From the NCBI GenBank assembly GCA_039707655.1, contig CM077676.1:458666379-458730378 (forward strand): a stretch of DNA of 64,000 nt. Direction: 5' to 3'. Below are positions 32,813 through 45,720 of the stretch, piece by piece. The DNA comes from Elymus sibiricus. Its lineage: Eukaryota > Streptophyta > Magnoliopsida > Poales > Poaceae. Below the pieces are notes generated by a model. The model was not told where the DNA came from. It did no database searches and saw only the letters and a program-made list of their open reading frames with translations. The translations under genes and the position numbers were made by a program. How positions within the stretch are numbered: position 1 is the stretch's first letter; every line of letters starts with the position of its first letter.

Positions 32813-35800
32813 TCAGGGTTCTGGAGTGTTCTGGAAGGTCTCTCTTATGTATTCCTCCGGTGTCATAGTTTGAATAATGTTAGTCTCAACATTAATAGGC
32901 GTACCTGAGATGTAATGCTTAATTCTTTGCCCATTGACCACCTTCGAATTAGTGCCTTCGGCGTTATTCATCTTAATGGCTCCAGAGCGATAAACTTCCT
33001 CGATGATATATGGTCCTTCCCATTTAGAGAGAAGTTTTCCTGCAAAAAATCTAAAACGATAATTGTACAATAGAACATACTCACCCACTTTGAATTCCCC
33101 TTTTTGAATTCTTTTATCATGCCATCTTTTAACTTTTTGTTTAAACAATTTGGCATTTTCATAAGCTTGGGTTCTCCATTCATCTAGTGCGCTAATATAA
33201 AATAACCTCTTTTCACCGGCAAGTTTAAAATCATAATTGAGTTCTTTAATTGCCCAATATGATTTATGTTCTAACTCAAGAGGTAAATGACATGCTTTTC
33301 CATAAACCATTTTATAAGGAGACATACCCATAGGATTTTTATAAGCAGTTCTATAAGCCCATAATGCATCGTCAAGTTTCTTAGACCAATTCTTTCTAGA
33401 TCTATTGGCGGTTTTTTGCAAAATTAACTTTATTTCTCTATTGCTCAATTCAACTTGACCACTAGATTGAGGGTGATTGGGAGATGCAATTCTATGGTTG
33501 ACATCATATTTAGCGAGTAGTTTACGGAATGCACCTTGAATAAAATGTGAACCACCATCAGTCATTAAATATCTAGGGACTCCGAACCTCGGGAAAATAA
33601 CTTCTCTAAGCATTTTAATAGAAGTGTTATGATGAGCACTACTAGTTGGAATAGCTTCTACCCACTTAGTAACGTAATCAACAGCAACTAAAATATGTGT
33701 ATACCCATTAGTGGAAGGAAAAGGTCCCATATAATCAAATCCCCAAACATCAAATTGTTCAATAATAAGTGAATAATTCATAGGCATTTCCTGATGTCTA
33801 CTAATATTACCAATTCTTTGACATTCATCACAAGATAAGACAAACTTATGAGCGTCCTTGAAAAGAGTGGGCCAATAAAAACTAGATTGTAGTACCTTAT
33901 GTGCAGTTCTGTCTCCCGCATGGTGTCCTCCGGAAGCCTCGGAATGACACTTCCGTAAGATTTGTTCCTGTTCATGCTCAGATATACAACGTCTAACAAT
34001 ACCATCCACTCCTTTATAAAGATGTGGGTCATCCCAGAAGTAATGTCTTAAATCAAAGAAGAACTTTTTCTTTTGTTGGTATGTGAAACTAGGTGGTATA
34101 AATTTAGCAACAATATAATTAGCATAGTCTGCATACCAAGGAGTATTACGAGAAGAGTTTATGATAGCTAATTGCTCATCGGGAAAACTATCATCAATAG
34201 GGAGTGGGTCATCAAGTATATTTTCCAACCTAGACAAGTTATCAGCTATGGGGTTCTCAGCTCCCTTCCTATCAGTAATATGCAAGACAAATTCTTGTAG
34301 CAATAGAACCAACCTAATGAGTCTAGGTTTATCATCTTTCTTTTCCATAAGGTATTTAATAGCACAATGATCGGTGTGAACAATTACTTTAGAATCAACT
34401 ATGTAAGATCTGAATTTATCACATGCAAACACAACTGCTAGAAATTCTTTCTTAGTAGTAGCATAATTTCTTTGAGCACTGTCTAGAGTTTTACTAGCAT
34501 AATGGATAACATTTAATTTCTTATCAACTCTCTATCCTAGAACAGCACCAACAGCATAATCACTAGCATCACACATAATTTCAAACGGCAAGTTCCAATC
34601 AGGTGGTTGAACAATACGTGCAGAGGCTAAGGATTTCTTAAGTGTTTCAAAGGCTTCTACACAATCATTATCAAAAACAAATGGAACATATTTTTGCAAG
34701 ACATTAGTAAGAGGCCCAGGAATTTTAGAGAAGTCTTTAATAAACCTTCTATAGAAACCAGCATGGCCAAGGAAACTTCTTATACCTTTAATATCTTTAG
34801 GACATGGCATTTTCTCAATTGCATCAACTTCAGCCTTATCTACTTCAATACCTCGTTCAGAAATTTTATGCCCCAAGACAATACCTTCATTCACCATAAA
34901 GTGGCGCTTCTCCCAATTCAAGACAAGATTAGTTTGTTCACATATCTACAAAACTCAATCAAGGTTGCTTAAGTAATCATCAAAAGAAGTTCCGTAAAGG
35001 GAAAAATCATCCATGAAAACCTCAACAATTTTTTCACAAAAGTCAGAGAATAGAGCAGTCATACATCTTTGACAGGTAGCAGGTGCATTGCATAAACCAA
35101 ATGGCATACGTCTATAAGCATAAGTTCCAAAAGGACAAGTAAAGGTGTTTTTCTCTTGGTCGGCTTGTGATACAGGTATTTGAGAGAAACCAGAATATCC
35201 ATCAAGAAAGCAAAAGTGTGAATGCTTGGACAATCTTTCTAATATTTGATCAATAAAAGGTAAGGAGTAATGATCTTTTCTTGTGGCTTTGTTTAATTTT
35301 CTAAAATCAATTACCATCCTATAACCAGTTACAATTCTTTGTGGAATGAGTTCATTTTTATCATTAGGAACAACAGTAATGCCTCCTTTCTTAGGGACAC
35401 AATGAACGGGACTTACCCATCTACTATCAGCTATGGGATAGATTATACTTGCTTCCAGAAGCTTTAATATTTCAGTTCTTATCACCTCCTTCATCTTAGG
35501 ATTTAATCATCGTTGGTGGTCGACAACTGGTTTAGCATCAGGCTCCATATTAATTTTGTGCCGACATAGAGTGGGACTAATGCCCTTAAGATCATCAAGA
35601 GTATATCCAATAGCAACACGGTGCTTCCTCAGAGTTTTTAGTAATCTCTTCTCTTCATGCTCTAAAAGGTTAGCACTAATAATAACATGATATATCTTCT
35701 TTTCATCTAGATAAGCATATTTCAATGTATCAGGCAATTGTTTCAGTTCAAATACAGGGTCACCCTTAGGTGGAGGAGGGCCTCCAAGAGTTTCAACAGG

Positions 35801-37535
35801 CAAATTGTGTTTAAGGATAGGTGGTTGATCAAAGAACATCTTATCTATTTCATTTCTTTCATTCATGTGCATATCATTTTCATGGTCTAGCAAATATTGT
35901 TCTAACGGATCGGTAGGAGGTACGGCAATAGAAGCAAGACCAATAATTTCATCTTTACTAGGCAATTCTTTATCATGAGGTTGTCTACGAAACTTGGAGA
36001 AATTAAACTCATGAGATATACCACCAAAATTAACACTAACAGTTTCTTTAGCGCAATCAATCTTGGCATTAACAGTGTTCAAGAAAGGTCTACCAAATAT
36101 AATGGGACAAAAATTATCTTGTGGAGAACCGAGGACTAGAAAATCAGTAGGGTATTTTATTTTTCCACACAAAACTTCAACATCTCTAACGATCCCAAGC
36201 GGCGAAATGGTATCTCTGTTTGCAAGCTTAATAGTAACATCAATGTCCTCTATTTCAATAGGTGCAATATCATCCATAATTTCTTGATATAAGGTAAACG
36301 GAATAGCACTCACACTAGCACCCAAATCACATAAGCCATGATAGCAGTGATCTCCTATTTTAACAGAGACAATAGGCATGCCAACGACAGGTTTATTCTT
36401 ATCTTTAGGATCGGGCTTAGCAATTCTAGTAGCTTCATCACAGAAGTAAATAACATGCCCATCTATATTATCGACCAAGAGATCTTTAACCATAGCAACA
36501 TTAGGTTCAACTTTAATTTGTTCAGAGGGTCTAGGTGCTCTAATATTACTTTTGTTAACCACAGTTGAAACTTTAGCATGTTCCTTAATTCTAACAGGAA
36601 AAGGTGGTTTCTCAATATAAGCAGTAGGCACAACTGGATCAACATGGTAAACAATTGTTTCTTCTTTAACGCTAATGGGTTCCTCAATCTTTTCTTTAAC
36701 AGGGGGATGATATTTAAACCACTTCTCCTTAGGGAGATCAACATGAGTAGCAAATGATTCACAAAAGGAGGCTACTATCTCAGAGTCAAGTCCATATTTA
36801 GTGCTAAACTTATGAAAAGCATCGGTATCCATAAAAGATTTAACACAATCAAACTCAAGTGTTATACCTGACTCATTACCTTTGTCGAGTTCCCAATCTT
36901 CAGAGTTGCGTTTAATTCTTTCCAGAAGATCACATCTGAATTCAATAGTTTTCTTCACAAAGGAGCCAGTCGAAGAAGAATCGAGCATGGTTTGATCATC
37001 ATAAGAAAGCCGAGCATAAAAATTCTGTAAGATAATTTCTCTTGAGAGCTCATGATTAGGGCATGTGTACATCATGTACTTAAGCCTTCCCCAAGCTTGA
37101 GCGATGCTTTCTCCTTCACGAGGCCAAAAATTATATATATAATTCCGATCACGATGAACCAGATGCATAGGATAAAACTATTGATGAAATTCCAATTTCA
37201 ATCAATTCCAATCCCACGTTCTAATATCATCACATAGCCTATACCATGTCAATGCCTTTCCCTTCAAAGATAAAGGGAAAACCTTCTTCTTAACTTCATC
37301 TCTGGGTAAACCTGCAAGCTTAAATAATCCACAAACTTCATCAACATATATTAAGTGCATATCAGGATGTATTGTTCCATCTCCTGCATAAGGATTAGCT
37401 AGTAGTCTCTATCATACCCGAAGGAATCTCATAATAAATATTTTCAGTAGGTGCAGTAGGTTGAGGAGCAACTCTTTGTGCTTCCGGTCGAGGTGAAGAT
37501 ACCCCGAACAAACCCCTCAAAGGATTACTTTCCAT
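32813..37535 (-). pseudogene. Gag-pol of element D (Athila-type), nonsense-decayed
   Basis: ATG at 37535-37533 (MESNPLRGLFGVSS). A small frameshift lies near 37,410. Gag continues with AGDGTIHPDMHLIYVDEVCG, then stops at about 37,199 and 37,181, then a long frame to 35507. That frame holds the gag C-part and an aspartic protease (CDLGASVSAIPF). The next segment (35494-34955) is reverse transcriptase, with FMDDFSLYG at about 35,020. Stops at 34955 and just after precede 34921-34532, which ends in the first RNase H motif CDASDYAVGAVLG. The final 539 codons hold RNase H and integrase with [15 protein letters not shown] and [10 protein letters not shown]. All segments after the first frameshift share one frame. 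The stops fit CGA-to-TGA or CAG-to-TAG changes. Confidence 0.88.
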
Positions 37536-37612
37536 AGTGACAAGTGACAATAAATTTCAGCACGTAATATAAATGTTTCCTTACCAAATTCCACTCACCA
37601 AAGGCGCTTCAC

Positions 37613-37630
37613 TCCCCGGCAACGACGCCA
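37613..37630 (-). promoter_or_regulatory. Primer-binding site of element D
   Basis: On the minus strand TGGCGTCGTTGCCGGGGA, one base different from the site of A and C. It would pair with tRNA-Asp and lies 11 bases from the LTR. Confidence 0.8.
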
Positions 37631-37641
37631 GAAAAGAGTCT

Positions 37642-39156
37642 TGATGACCCACAAGTATAGGGGATCAATCGTAGTCCTTTCGATAAGTAAGAGTGTCGAA
37701 CCCAACGAGGAGCAGAAGGAAATGACAAGCGGTTTTCAGCAAGGTATTTTCTGCAAACACTGAAATTATCGGTAACAAGTAGTTTGATAGCAAGATAATT
37801 TGTAACAAGTGACAAGTAGCAATAGTAACTAATATGCAGTAAGGTAGCCCAATCCTTTTGTTGCAAAGGACAAGCCGGAACGATCTCTTATAATAAGCTA
37901 AACGTTCTCGAGGACACATGGGAATTTCATCTAGTCACTTTCATCATGTTTGTTTGGCTCGCGTTCGCTACTTTGATAATTTGATATGTGGGTGGACCGG
38001 TGCTTGGGTGCTGTTCTTACTTGAACAAGCCTCCCACTTATAACCCCTCTCGCAAGCATCCGCAACTACGAAAGAAGAATTAAGATAAATCTAACCATAA
38101 CATTGAACATATGGATCCAAATCAGCCCCTTACGGAATAGCGCATAAACTAGGGTTTAAGCTTCTGTCACTCTAGCAACCCATCATCTAATTACTACTCC
38201 ACAATGCATTCCCTTAGGCCCAAAGATGGTGAAGTATCAGGTAGTCAACGTTCACATGACACCTTTAAGAGAATCAACAACATACATATCATCAAAATAT
38301 CGAACGAATACCAAATTCACATGATTACTTATGACAAGACTTCTCCCATGTTCTCAAGAACAAAAGTAAGTACTCACAAATCATGTTCATGTTCAAGATC
38401 AGAGGGGTATTGAATAGCATAATGGATCTGAACATACAATCTTCCACCAAATAAACCAACTAGCATCAACTACAAGTTGTAATCAACACTACTAGCAACC
38501 CACAGGTACCAATCTGAGGTTTTGAGACAAACATTGAATACAAGAGATGAACTAGGGTTTGAGATGAGATGGTGCTAGTGAAGATGTTGATGAAGATTGG
38601 TCCTCCCACGATGAGAGGATCGTTGGTGATGACGATGGCTTCGATTTCCCTCTCCCGGAGGGAAGTATCGCTGACGGAATCGCTCCGCTGGAGAGCAAAA
38701 GTGCTCCTGCCCAAGTTTCGCCTCGAGACGGCGGCGCTCTGTCGCGAAAGTCTCCTCCTTATTTTTTTCTAGGGCAAATGGGATTATATACCAGAAAATG
38801 GGCACCGGAGCCTGGCCAGGGGCCCCACAAGCCACCAGGGCGCGCCTGGGGGGGTGGCGTGCCCTGGTGCCTCGTGGGCACCTGGGTGGCCCCCTCAGGT
38901 ACTTCTTTTCTCTAGTATTTTTTATTTATTCCAAAATAAATCTCCGTGAAATTTCAGCTCATTTGGAGATGTGCAGAATAGGTATCTCTGATATAGCTTT
39001 TTCAGGTCCAGAATTCCAGCTACCGGCAATCTCCCTCCTTATGTAAATCTTGCATATTAAGAGAGAAAAGGCATTAGAATTGCTCCACAAAGTGTTATAT
39101 TGATTAAAAACACTATAAATAACTGTAGAAAAACATGATGCACAATGGACGTATCA
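37642..39156 (-). repeat. 5' LTR of element D
   Basis: 1,515 bp, minus orientation, adjacent to the primer site. Confidence 0.9.
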
Positions 39157-39250
39157 GGCCCCGACAACAACACCTACAAGTGACACTACTACGTCAAGCC
39201 GAGTCATTGGACCCACGAATGCCACAAGAGGATAGCCGACGAGGCAGCCG
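39157..39250 (+). pseudogene. Ty1-copia element, piece 2 (gag zinc knuckle)
   Basis: Ninety-four bases between elements D and B (including the GGCCC copy). The frame gives K-stop-HYYVKPSHWTHECHKR, a Copia CCHC knuckle in which the first Cys codon has become TGA and the second Cys is Tyr. It joins piece 1 at 28,891 and piece 3 at 53,660. Confidence 0.75.
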
Positions 39251-40800
39251 TGATACGTCTCCAACATATCTATAATTTTTTATTGTTCCATGCTATTATA
39301 GTATCAATCTTGGATGTTTTATATGCAATTATATACCATTTTATTGGACTAACCAATTAACCTAGTGCTAGTGCCAGTTGCTATTTTCTGCTTGTTTTTG
39401 GTTTTTCAGGAAATCAGTACCAAACGAAGTCCAAATGCCACGAAACTTTTTGATGATTTTTTTCTGGACAAAAGAGACACAGGAAGCTTCGGGACATTGC
39501 TAGAAGCCTCACGAGGGCTTCAAAAGGCAACAGGGCGTGGCCCCCGGGGGGGCACGCCATGATGCCTTGTGGGCCCCACGTGGCTCCTTTTGACCTAATT
39601 CCACTTCTATAAATTCTCAAATATTCGGAAACCAATAGAGAGCTGGAAGAGAAAACCCTACCGCCGCCACAAGCCTCTGTTCTCCCGCGATCCCATCTGG
39701 AGGCCTTTTCCGGTACTCTGCCGGAGGGGGAATCGATCACGAAGGGCTTCTACATCAACCTTGCTGCCCTTCCGATGATGTGTGAGTAGTTTACCACAGA
39801 CCTACGGGTCCATAGCTAGTAGCTAGATGGCTTCTTCTCTCTCTTTGATCTTCAATACAAAGTTCTCCTCAATGTTCTTGGAGTTCTATCCGATGCAATC
39901 TTCTTTTGCGGTGTGTTTGGTGGGATCCGATGAATTGTGGGTTTATGATCAGATTATTCATGAATATTATTTGAGTCTTCTCTGAACTCTTTTATGCATT
40001 ATTGTTATAGCTTTGTATTAATCTCCGATCTATCCGTTTGGTTTGGCCAACTAGATTGATTTATCTTGCAATGGGAGAGGTGCTTTGTGATGGGTTCAAT
40101 CTTGCGGTGCTCAATCCCAGTAACCGAAAGGGATATGACACGTATTTGTATTGTTGCCATTAAGGATAAAAATATGGGGTTTAATCATATTGCTTGAGTT
40201 TACTTTGTCTACATCATGTCATCTTGCTTAAGGCGTTACTCTGTTTTATACTTAATACCCTAGATGCATGCTGGATAACGGTCGATGGGTGGAGTAATAG
40301 TAGTAGATGCAGGCTGGAGTCGGTCTACTTGTCTCGGACGTGATGCCTATATACATGATCATTCCCTTGAATATCGTCATAACTATGCGTTTTTCTATCA
40401 ATTGCCCAACAGTAATTTGTTTATCCACCGTATGTTCTGCGCTCGAGAGAGAAGCCTCTAGTGAAAATTATGGCCCCCGGGTCTACTTTTATCATATATT
40501 AAAATCCAAAAATACCTTGCTGCAATTTACTTACTTTTATTTTATTTAGTATTTTACTTTATCTATCTATCACTATCAGAATTAATCCTTGCAAATAACC
40601 GCTAAGAGGATTGACAACCCTCTTATTTGCGTTGGGTGCAAGTGTTTTCTTTTGTGTGTGTAGGTGCTGCTAACGAGGTTCTGTGTGGTTCTCCTACTGG
40701 ATTGATAACCTTGCTTCTGAACTGAGGGAAATACTTATCTCTACTGTACTGCATCATCCTCTCCTCTTCGAGGAAATCCCAACACAGCTCACAAGTAGCA
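39251..40800 (+). repeat. 5' LTR of element B
   Basis: 1,550 bp, TGATACGTCTCCAACA to CTCACAAGTAGCA. Confidence 0.9.
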
Positions 40801-40811
40801 GGAAGAATTTC

Positions 40812-40829
40812 TGGCGCCATTGCCGGGGA
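40812..40829 (+). promoter_or_regulatory. Primer-binding site of element B
   Basis: TGGCGCCATTGCCGGGGA, one base different from that of elements A and C. Confidence 0.8.
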
Positions 40830-41007
40830 GACATCACCAAAATTTATCAAGTACCTTCGCACAAACTATCATCCACTTGCATTTATTTTATTTGCCTTTT
40901 TATTTGCATTTGCCTCTCGTTCTCATCTCCCCCACTTCTAATTTTTTTTACAAAAACACAAAAATATTTTTATTTGCTTGTTTGCTAGTTTGCTTGAATT
41001 TGCTATC

Positions 41008-41710
41008 ATGTCTGACTTTATTATCGAAAAGAGTGAGGATGGTGAGATCCCAAAAAAGAGAAATTCCCTCTAATTTGGTTACAAAAATTTTTGTAGTAGG
41101 GAGTGGAAATATCATAGGGAAAAAGGTTATTCAAGAATTGTTTAACTGTACGGGAACATTGGTTTGCAATGATACTCCTATTCTTAAAAGAACCAATAAT
41201 TACGGGGAAGCTATCTCCACACTCTTTCTTAAACTTGAAAGAATATTTATTCGTACTCATCCCACTTTGCAAAGGTTGTTTTATGAGTTACCTGTTATAA
41301 ACAATCCTAAGGCTAAAAAGATAGCTACCCTCATCCTCATGAATGAATTCGATTACATAGTGCGAGAAGCTAGAGAGATCTTTGATTTCTATAATATGAG
41401 CCAAGAAAATCCTATGATAGACGAAATTTTATATAATGCAGAGTATATGTTAAGATACGTTTTTCATGATCACCATGCTTTTGATGAGAATACTAGAAAG
41501 GAAGTTCCGCCTATACATATCATCCAACAAGTTTTTAATGGTATTAATCAGAAGTATACTTGGATCATAGAAGGGAACCAAGAAGGGTTTGAAGAAGGTT
41601 GCCTTAATAACCCTAAAAGTTTGGTTGATGATGTGTTCCCCATTGGTTTTGAAAAATCTCCTGAAAATCATACACCTAAGGATGCCAAAACCAAAGATGA
41701 CAACACTTGA
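41008..41710 (+). pseudogene. Unrecognised ORF of element B
   Basis: ATG at 41008 (MSDFIIEKSEDGEIPKKRN) runs into a stop at 41071. One frameshift in the A/T-rich stretch just before moves to a frame open to TGA at 41708-41710. The product would be about 233 residues: VGSGNIIGKKVIQELF near the start, a helical middle (EAISTLFLKLERIF, LILMNEFDYIVREAREIFDF) and an acidic, Lys-rich tail (SPENHTPKDAKTKDDNT). It is unrelated by eye to the ORFs of A and C although LTRs and 3' region match A. No gag, protease, RT, integrase or zinc motif is visible; a divergent gag-like structural role is possible but unsupported. Confidence 0.6.
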
Positions 41711-41755
41711 AACTATGCATTATGCCTAGCTAGGGGCATAAAACAATAGCGCTTG

Positions 41756-41771
41756 TTGGGAGGCAACCCAA
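41756..41771 (+). repeat. Conserved post-ORF hairpin, element B
   Basis: TTGGG-AGGCAA-CCCAA, identical to those in A and C, 45 bases after the ORF. Confidence 0.7.
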
Positions 41772-42363
41772 TAAATAAAATAAATTTTTTGTTTTACTTT
41801 CTGTTCTTGTGTGTTTACACAATTATAACATCTGATATGATTGTGTTTTTATGTTTTCATTAGTGTTTGTGCCAAGTAATGCCTTTGGGATGATTTTGGA
41901 TGATAGTATGATTGATGTTGTTTGAAAACAGAAACTTTTGCGTCCAGTGCTGGAATTTTTTTTTCGAGTGTCAATAAATTCTGAATTTTTTACACAGTAT
42001 TGGAATATGAATTGCCCACGTTGTCCTAAATTTTCAGAATTTTTGGAGTTACAGTAGTATGACTATTATTCAGATCTTTACAGATTGTTCTGTTTTAGAC
42101 AGATTCTGTTTTTGTTGCATAGTTTGCTTCTTTTTATGAATCTATGGATCGTATCGGGGGGTATGAGTCATGGAGAAGTTGGAGTACAGTAGCATTATAC
42201 CAATATTAAATATGAATCAATTTACAACAGTACCTAAAGTTTAAGATTTATTTGTTATACTAACGGATCTCACGAGGTTTCTGTTGAGTTTTGTGTGCTG
42301 AAGTTTTCAAGTTTTGGGTGAGACTACGATGGATAAAGGAATAAGGAGCGGCAAGAGCCTAAG

Positions 42364-42447
42364 CTTGGGGATGCCCAAGGCACCCCAAGGTAATATTCAA
42401 GGAAGATTCAAGCGTCTAAGCTTGGGGATGCCCCGGATGGCATGCCC
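42364..42447 (+). repeat. Paired hairpin module, element B
   Basis: First stem-loop (42364-42389) pairs CTTGGGG-A-TGCC with GGCA-CCCCAAG around CAA: 11 pairs with one bulge. Second (42424-42447) pairs GGGGATGCC with GGCATGCCC, one mismatch, around CCGGAT. Confidence 0.7.
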
Positions 42448-43751
42448 TGTTTCGTCTACAATCTATCGGTATATCACTTGGAGCTATATTTTTATTTATC
42501 ACTGATATGTGTTTTACTTCGAGCGTCTTGTGCTATAGTTTGCTTGATTTTGTTTGCTTTTTAGTTTGCCACAATCATATTTTCTGAACACACCCTTTTG
42601 AGAGGGACACACATTATTCGTGATTTGTTAGAATACTCTATGTGCTTCACTTATATCTTTTGAGCTAGGCAGTTGCTCTAGTGCTTCACTTATATCTTTT
42701 ATAGCACGGCGGTGGTTATATTTTAAAGAAATAGTTGCACTCTCGTGCTTCACTTATATCTTTTTGAGAGTCTAATAAATAGTAATGGCAATTTGCACAT
42801 GTTAAAAGAATGGTCCTGATATGATAAGGTATCCAAGGGGGGTATAATAAAAACCTTCATGTAGATCACTAAAAATTGAAGTGCATGGTTAGTTTTATTA
42901 ATGTCGTAATATGAAAGGATATAGGTTCATGATCATTGGTTAGTAGAAATATCGGTATTAATGTTTGTTATGACATATTCACCTAAATATTAGTTGTGGC
43001 ATGGCGAGGAAGTTTGAGCATTTATAGGTCTGAAATGAAATCCTTGTATGCTGTTATAATCGAGGTCGTGCGATGGTTAACTCCTACCAACCCTCCTCCT
43101 AGGGGCATGCGGTGAAGTGCTTTGCTTTGAAGGCTAAGTAGAATTTTGCAATAAGTATGTGAGTTCTTTATGACTAATGTGAGTCCATGGATTATACGCA
43201 CTCCTATCTTTCAGTAATTTGCTAGCCTCTTCGGTACCGTGCCTTGCCCTTTCTCACCTCGAGGGTTGGTGCAAACTTTGCCGGTGCATCCAAACCCCGT
43301 GATATGATACGTTCTATCGCACATAAACCCCTTTTACCTTCCTCAAAACAGCCACCATACCTACCTATTATGGCATTTCCATAGCCATTCCGAGATATAT
43401 TGCCATGCAACTTCCACCGTTCCATTAGTATGACACACATCATCATTGTCATATTGCTTTGCATGATCATATAGCTGACATAGTATTTGTGGCAAAGCCA
43501 CCATTCATCATTTTTTATACATGTTACGCTAGATCATTGCACATCATGGTACACTGCCAGAGGCATTCATATAGAGTCATATTTGTTCTAGTATCGAGTT
43601 GTAATTTTGAGTTGTAAGTAAATACAAGTGTGATGATCATCATTATTAGAGCATTGTCCCAGTGAGGAAAGGATGATGGAGGCTATGATTCCCCCACAAG
43701 TCGGGATGAGGCTCCGAACGAAAAAAAATATAAGGGGCCAAAAAGAGCCCA

Positions 43752-43847
43752 AGAAAAAAAAGGTGAGAAAGAAAGAAAAAAGAAAAAGGAAAAAGAAAAA
43801 GGAAAAAGAAAAAAAGAAAAAAATAAATGAGAGAAAAAGAGAGAAGG
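43752..43847 (+). repeat. Expanded purine (A/G) tract
   Basis: About 95 bases that are almost wholly A and G, with GAAAAAG-type units. The matching place in element A (about 25,315-25,347) is roughly half as long. The open frames across it are low-complexity artefacts. Confidence 0.8.
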
Positions 43848-44580
43848 GGCAATGTTACTATCCTTTTTCCACACTTGTGCTTCAAAGTAGCACTATGTTT
43901 TTCATATATAGAGTCTCCTATGTTGTCACTTTGATATACTAGTGGGAATTTTTCATTATAGAACTTGGCTTGTATATTCCGATGATGGGCTTCCTCAAAT
44001 GCCCGAGGTCTTCATGAGCAAGCAAGTTGGATGCACACCCACTTAGTTTTCAGTTTGAGCTTTCATACACTTATAGCTCTTAGTGCATCCGTTGCATTGC
44101 AATCCCTACTCCTCGCATTAATATCGATTGATGGGCATCTCCATAGCCTGTTGATCCACCGAGTTGATACGATACTTTCTTCTTCTCCTTCCCATTATTT
44201 GAAACCTACCACCGCATTCTATTCCACCTAGTGCTATATCCATGGATTGCGCTCATGTATTGCGTGAGAGTTCAAAATGCTAAAGCGCGTTAGAAGTACG
44301 ATCCAATTGCCAGGTTTAACACCGGGGTGCTCACTATTTATATATTTGCGGTGAAGATAGAGTCATGCCATGATTAATATGAGAAAGTGAGTAGGGATAA
44401 CACTCGTTAAGGATCGTATATTTTGAAAGTTAATGATTATGCTTCTTATATTCACGGATATTATTATGTTGATATTGTTAATTCATCACTTCACAACTTA
44501 TATGCCACAAAGAGATTACATAATAAACATGTTGGGTAGCATTCCACATCAAAAATTCTGCTTTTATCATTTACCTACTC

Positions 44581-44612
44581 GAGGACGAGCAGGAATTAAG
44601 CTTGGGGATGCT
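44581..44612 (+). promoter_or_regulatory. Polypurine tract of element B
   Basis: GAGGACGAGCAGG...AAGCTTGGGGATGCT before the 3' LTR. Confidence 0.75.
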
Positions 44613-45720
44613 TGATACGTCTCCAACGTATCTAATTTTTTTTATTGTTCCATGCTATTATAGTATCAATCTTGGATGTTTTATATGCAATTATATGCAA
44701 TTATATGTCTTTTTTTTGACGAACCTATTAACCTAGTGCCCCGTGCCAGTTGCTGTTTTCTGCTTGTTTTTGGTTTTTCAGGAAATCAGTACCAAACGAA
44801 GTCCAAATGCCACGAAACTTTTTGACGATTTTTTTCTGGACAAAAGAGACCCAGGAAGCTTCGGGAGGATGCCAGAAGCCTCACGAGGGCTTCACAAGGC
44901 TGCAGGGCGCGGCCACAGGGGGGCGCGCCGTGATGCCTTGTGGGCCCCTCGTGGCTCCTTTTGATCTAATTCCACTTCTATAAATTCTCAAATATTCGGA
45001 AACCAACAAAGGACCAGAAGAGAAAACCCTACCGCCTCCGCAAGCCTCTGTTCTCCCGCAATCCCATCTGGAGGCCTTTTCCGGTACTCTGCCGGAGGGG
45101 GAATTGATCATGAAGGGCTTCTACATCAATCTTGCTGCCCTTCCGATGATGTGTGAGAAGTTTACCACAGACCTACGGGTCCATAGCTAGTAGCTAGATG
45201 GTTCTTCTCTCTCTTTGATCTTCAATGCAAAGTTCTCCTCGATGTTCTTGGAGTTCTATCCGATGTAATCTTCTTTTGCGGTGTGTTTGTTGGGATCCGA
45301 TGAATTGTGGGTTTATGATCAGATTATTCATGAATATTATTTGAGTCTTCTCTGAACTCTTTTATGCATGATTGTTATAGCTTTGTATTTCTCTCCGATC
45401 TATCCGTTTGGTTTGGCCAACTAGATTGATTTATCTTGCAATGGGAGAGGTGTTTTGTGATGGGTTCAATCTTGCGGTGCTCAATCCCAGTGATAGAAAG
45501 GGACATGACACATATTTGTATTGTTGCCATTAAGGATAAAAAGATGGGGTTTGATCATAATGCTTGAGTTTACTTTGTCTACATCATGTCATCTTGCTTA
45601 AGGCGTTACTCTATTTTATACTTAATACCCTAGATGCATGCTTGATAGCGGTCGATAGGTGGAGTAATAGTAGTAGATGCAGGCAGGAGTCGGTCTACTT
45701 GTCTCGGACGTGATGCCTAT
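44613..45720 (+). repeat. 3' LTR of element B, left part
   Basis: TGATACGTCTCC onward, interrupted after GATGCCTAT by element C. It continues at 53,205. Confidence 0.9.

Larger units (their letters stand above)
28892..39156 (-). mobile_element. Element D: Athila-type Ty3/Gypsy with pol, TSD GGCCC
   Basis: A 10,265-bp element in minus orientation: 5' LTR 39156-37642, primer site, gag-pol, a second small ORF, a 3' region with polypurine tract, and 3' LTR 30408-28892. The exact duplication GGCCC lies at 28887-28891 and 39157-39161. LTRs are 1,517 and 1,515 bp; in about the first 515 bases I count roughly 17 substitutions (3 percent), or about 1.2 million years. It is the only pol-bearing member of the Athila-like group in the window. 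It sits inside Copia gag. Confidence 0.92.
41772..44580 (+). other. Long 3' untranslated region of element B
   Basis: Non-coding, co-linear with element A. A near-pure purine tract at 43,752-43,847 is expanded relative to A. Confidence 0.7.
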
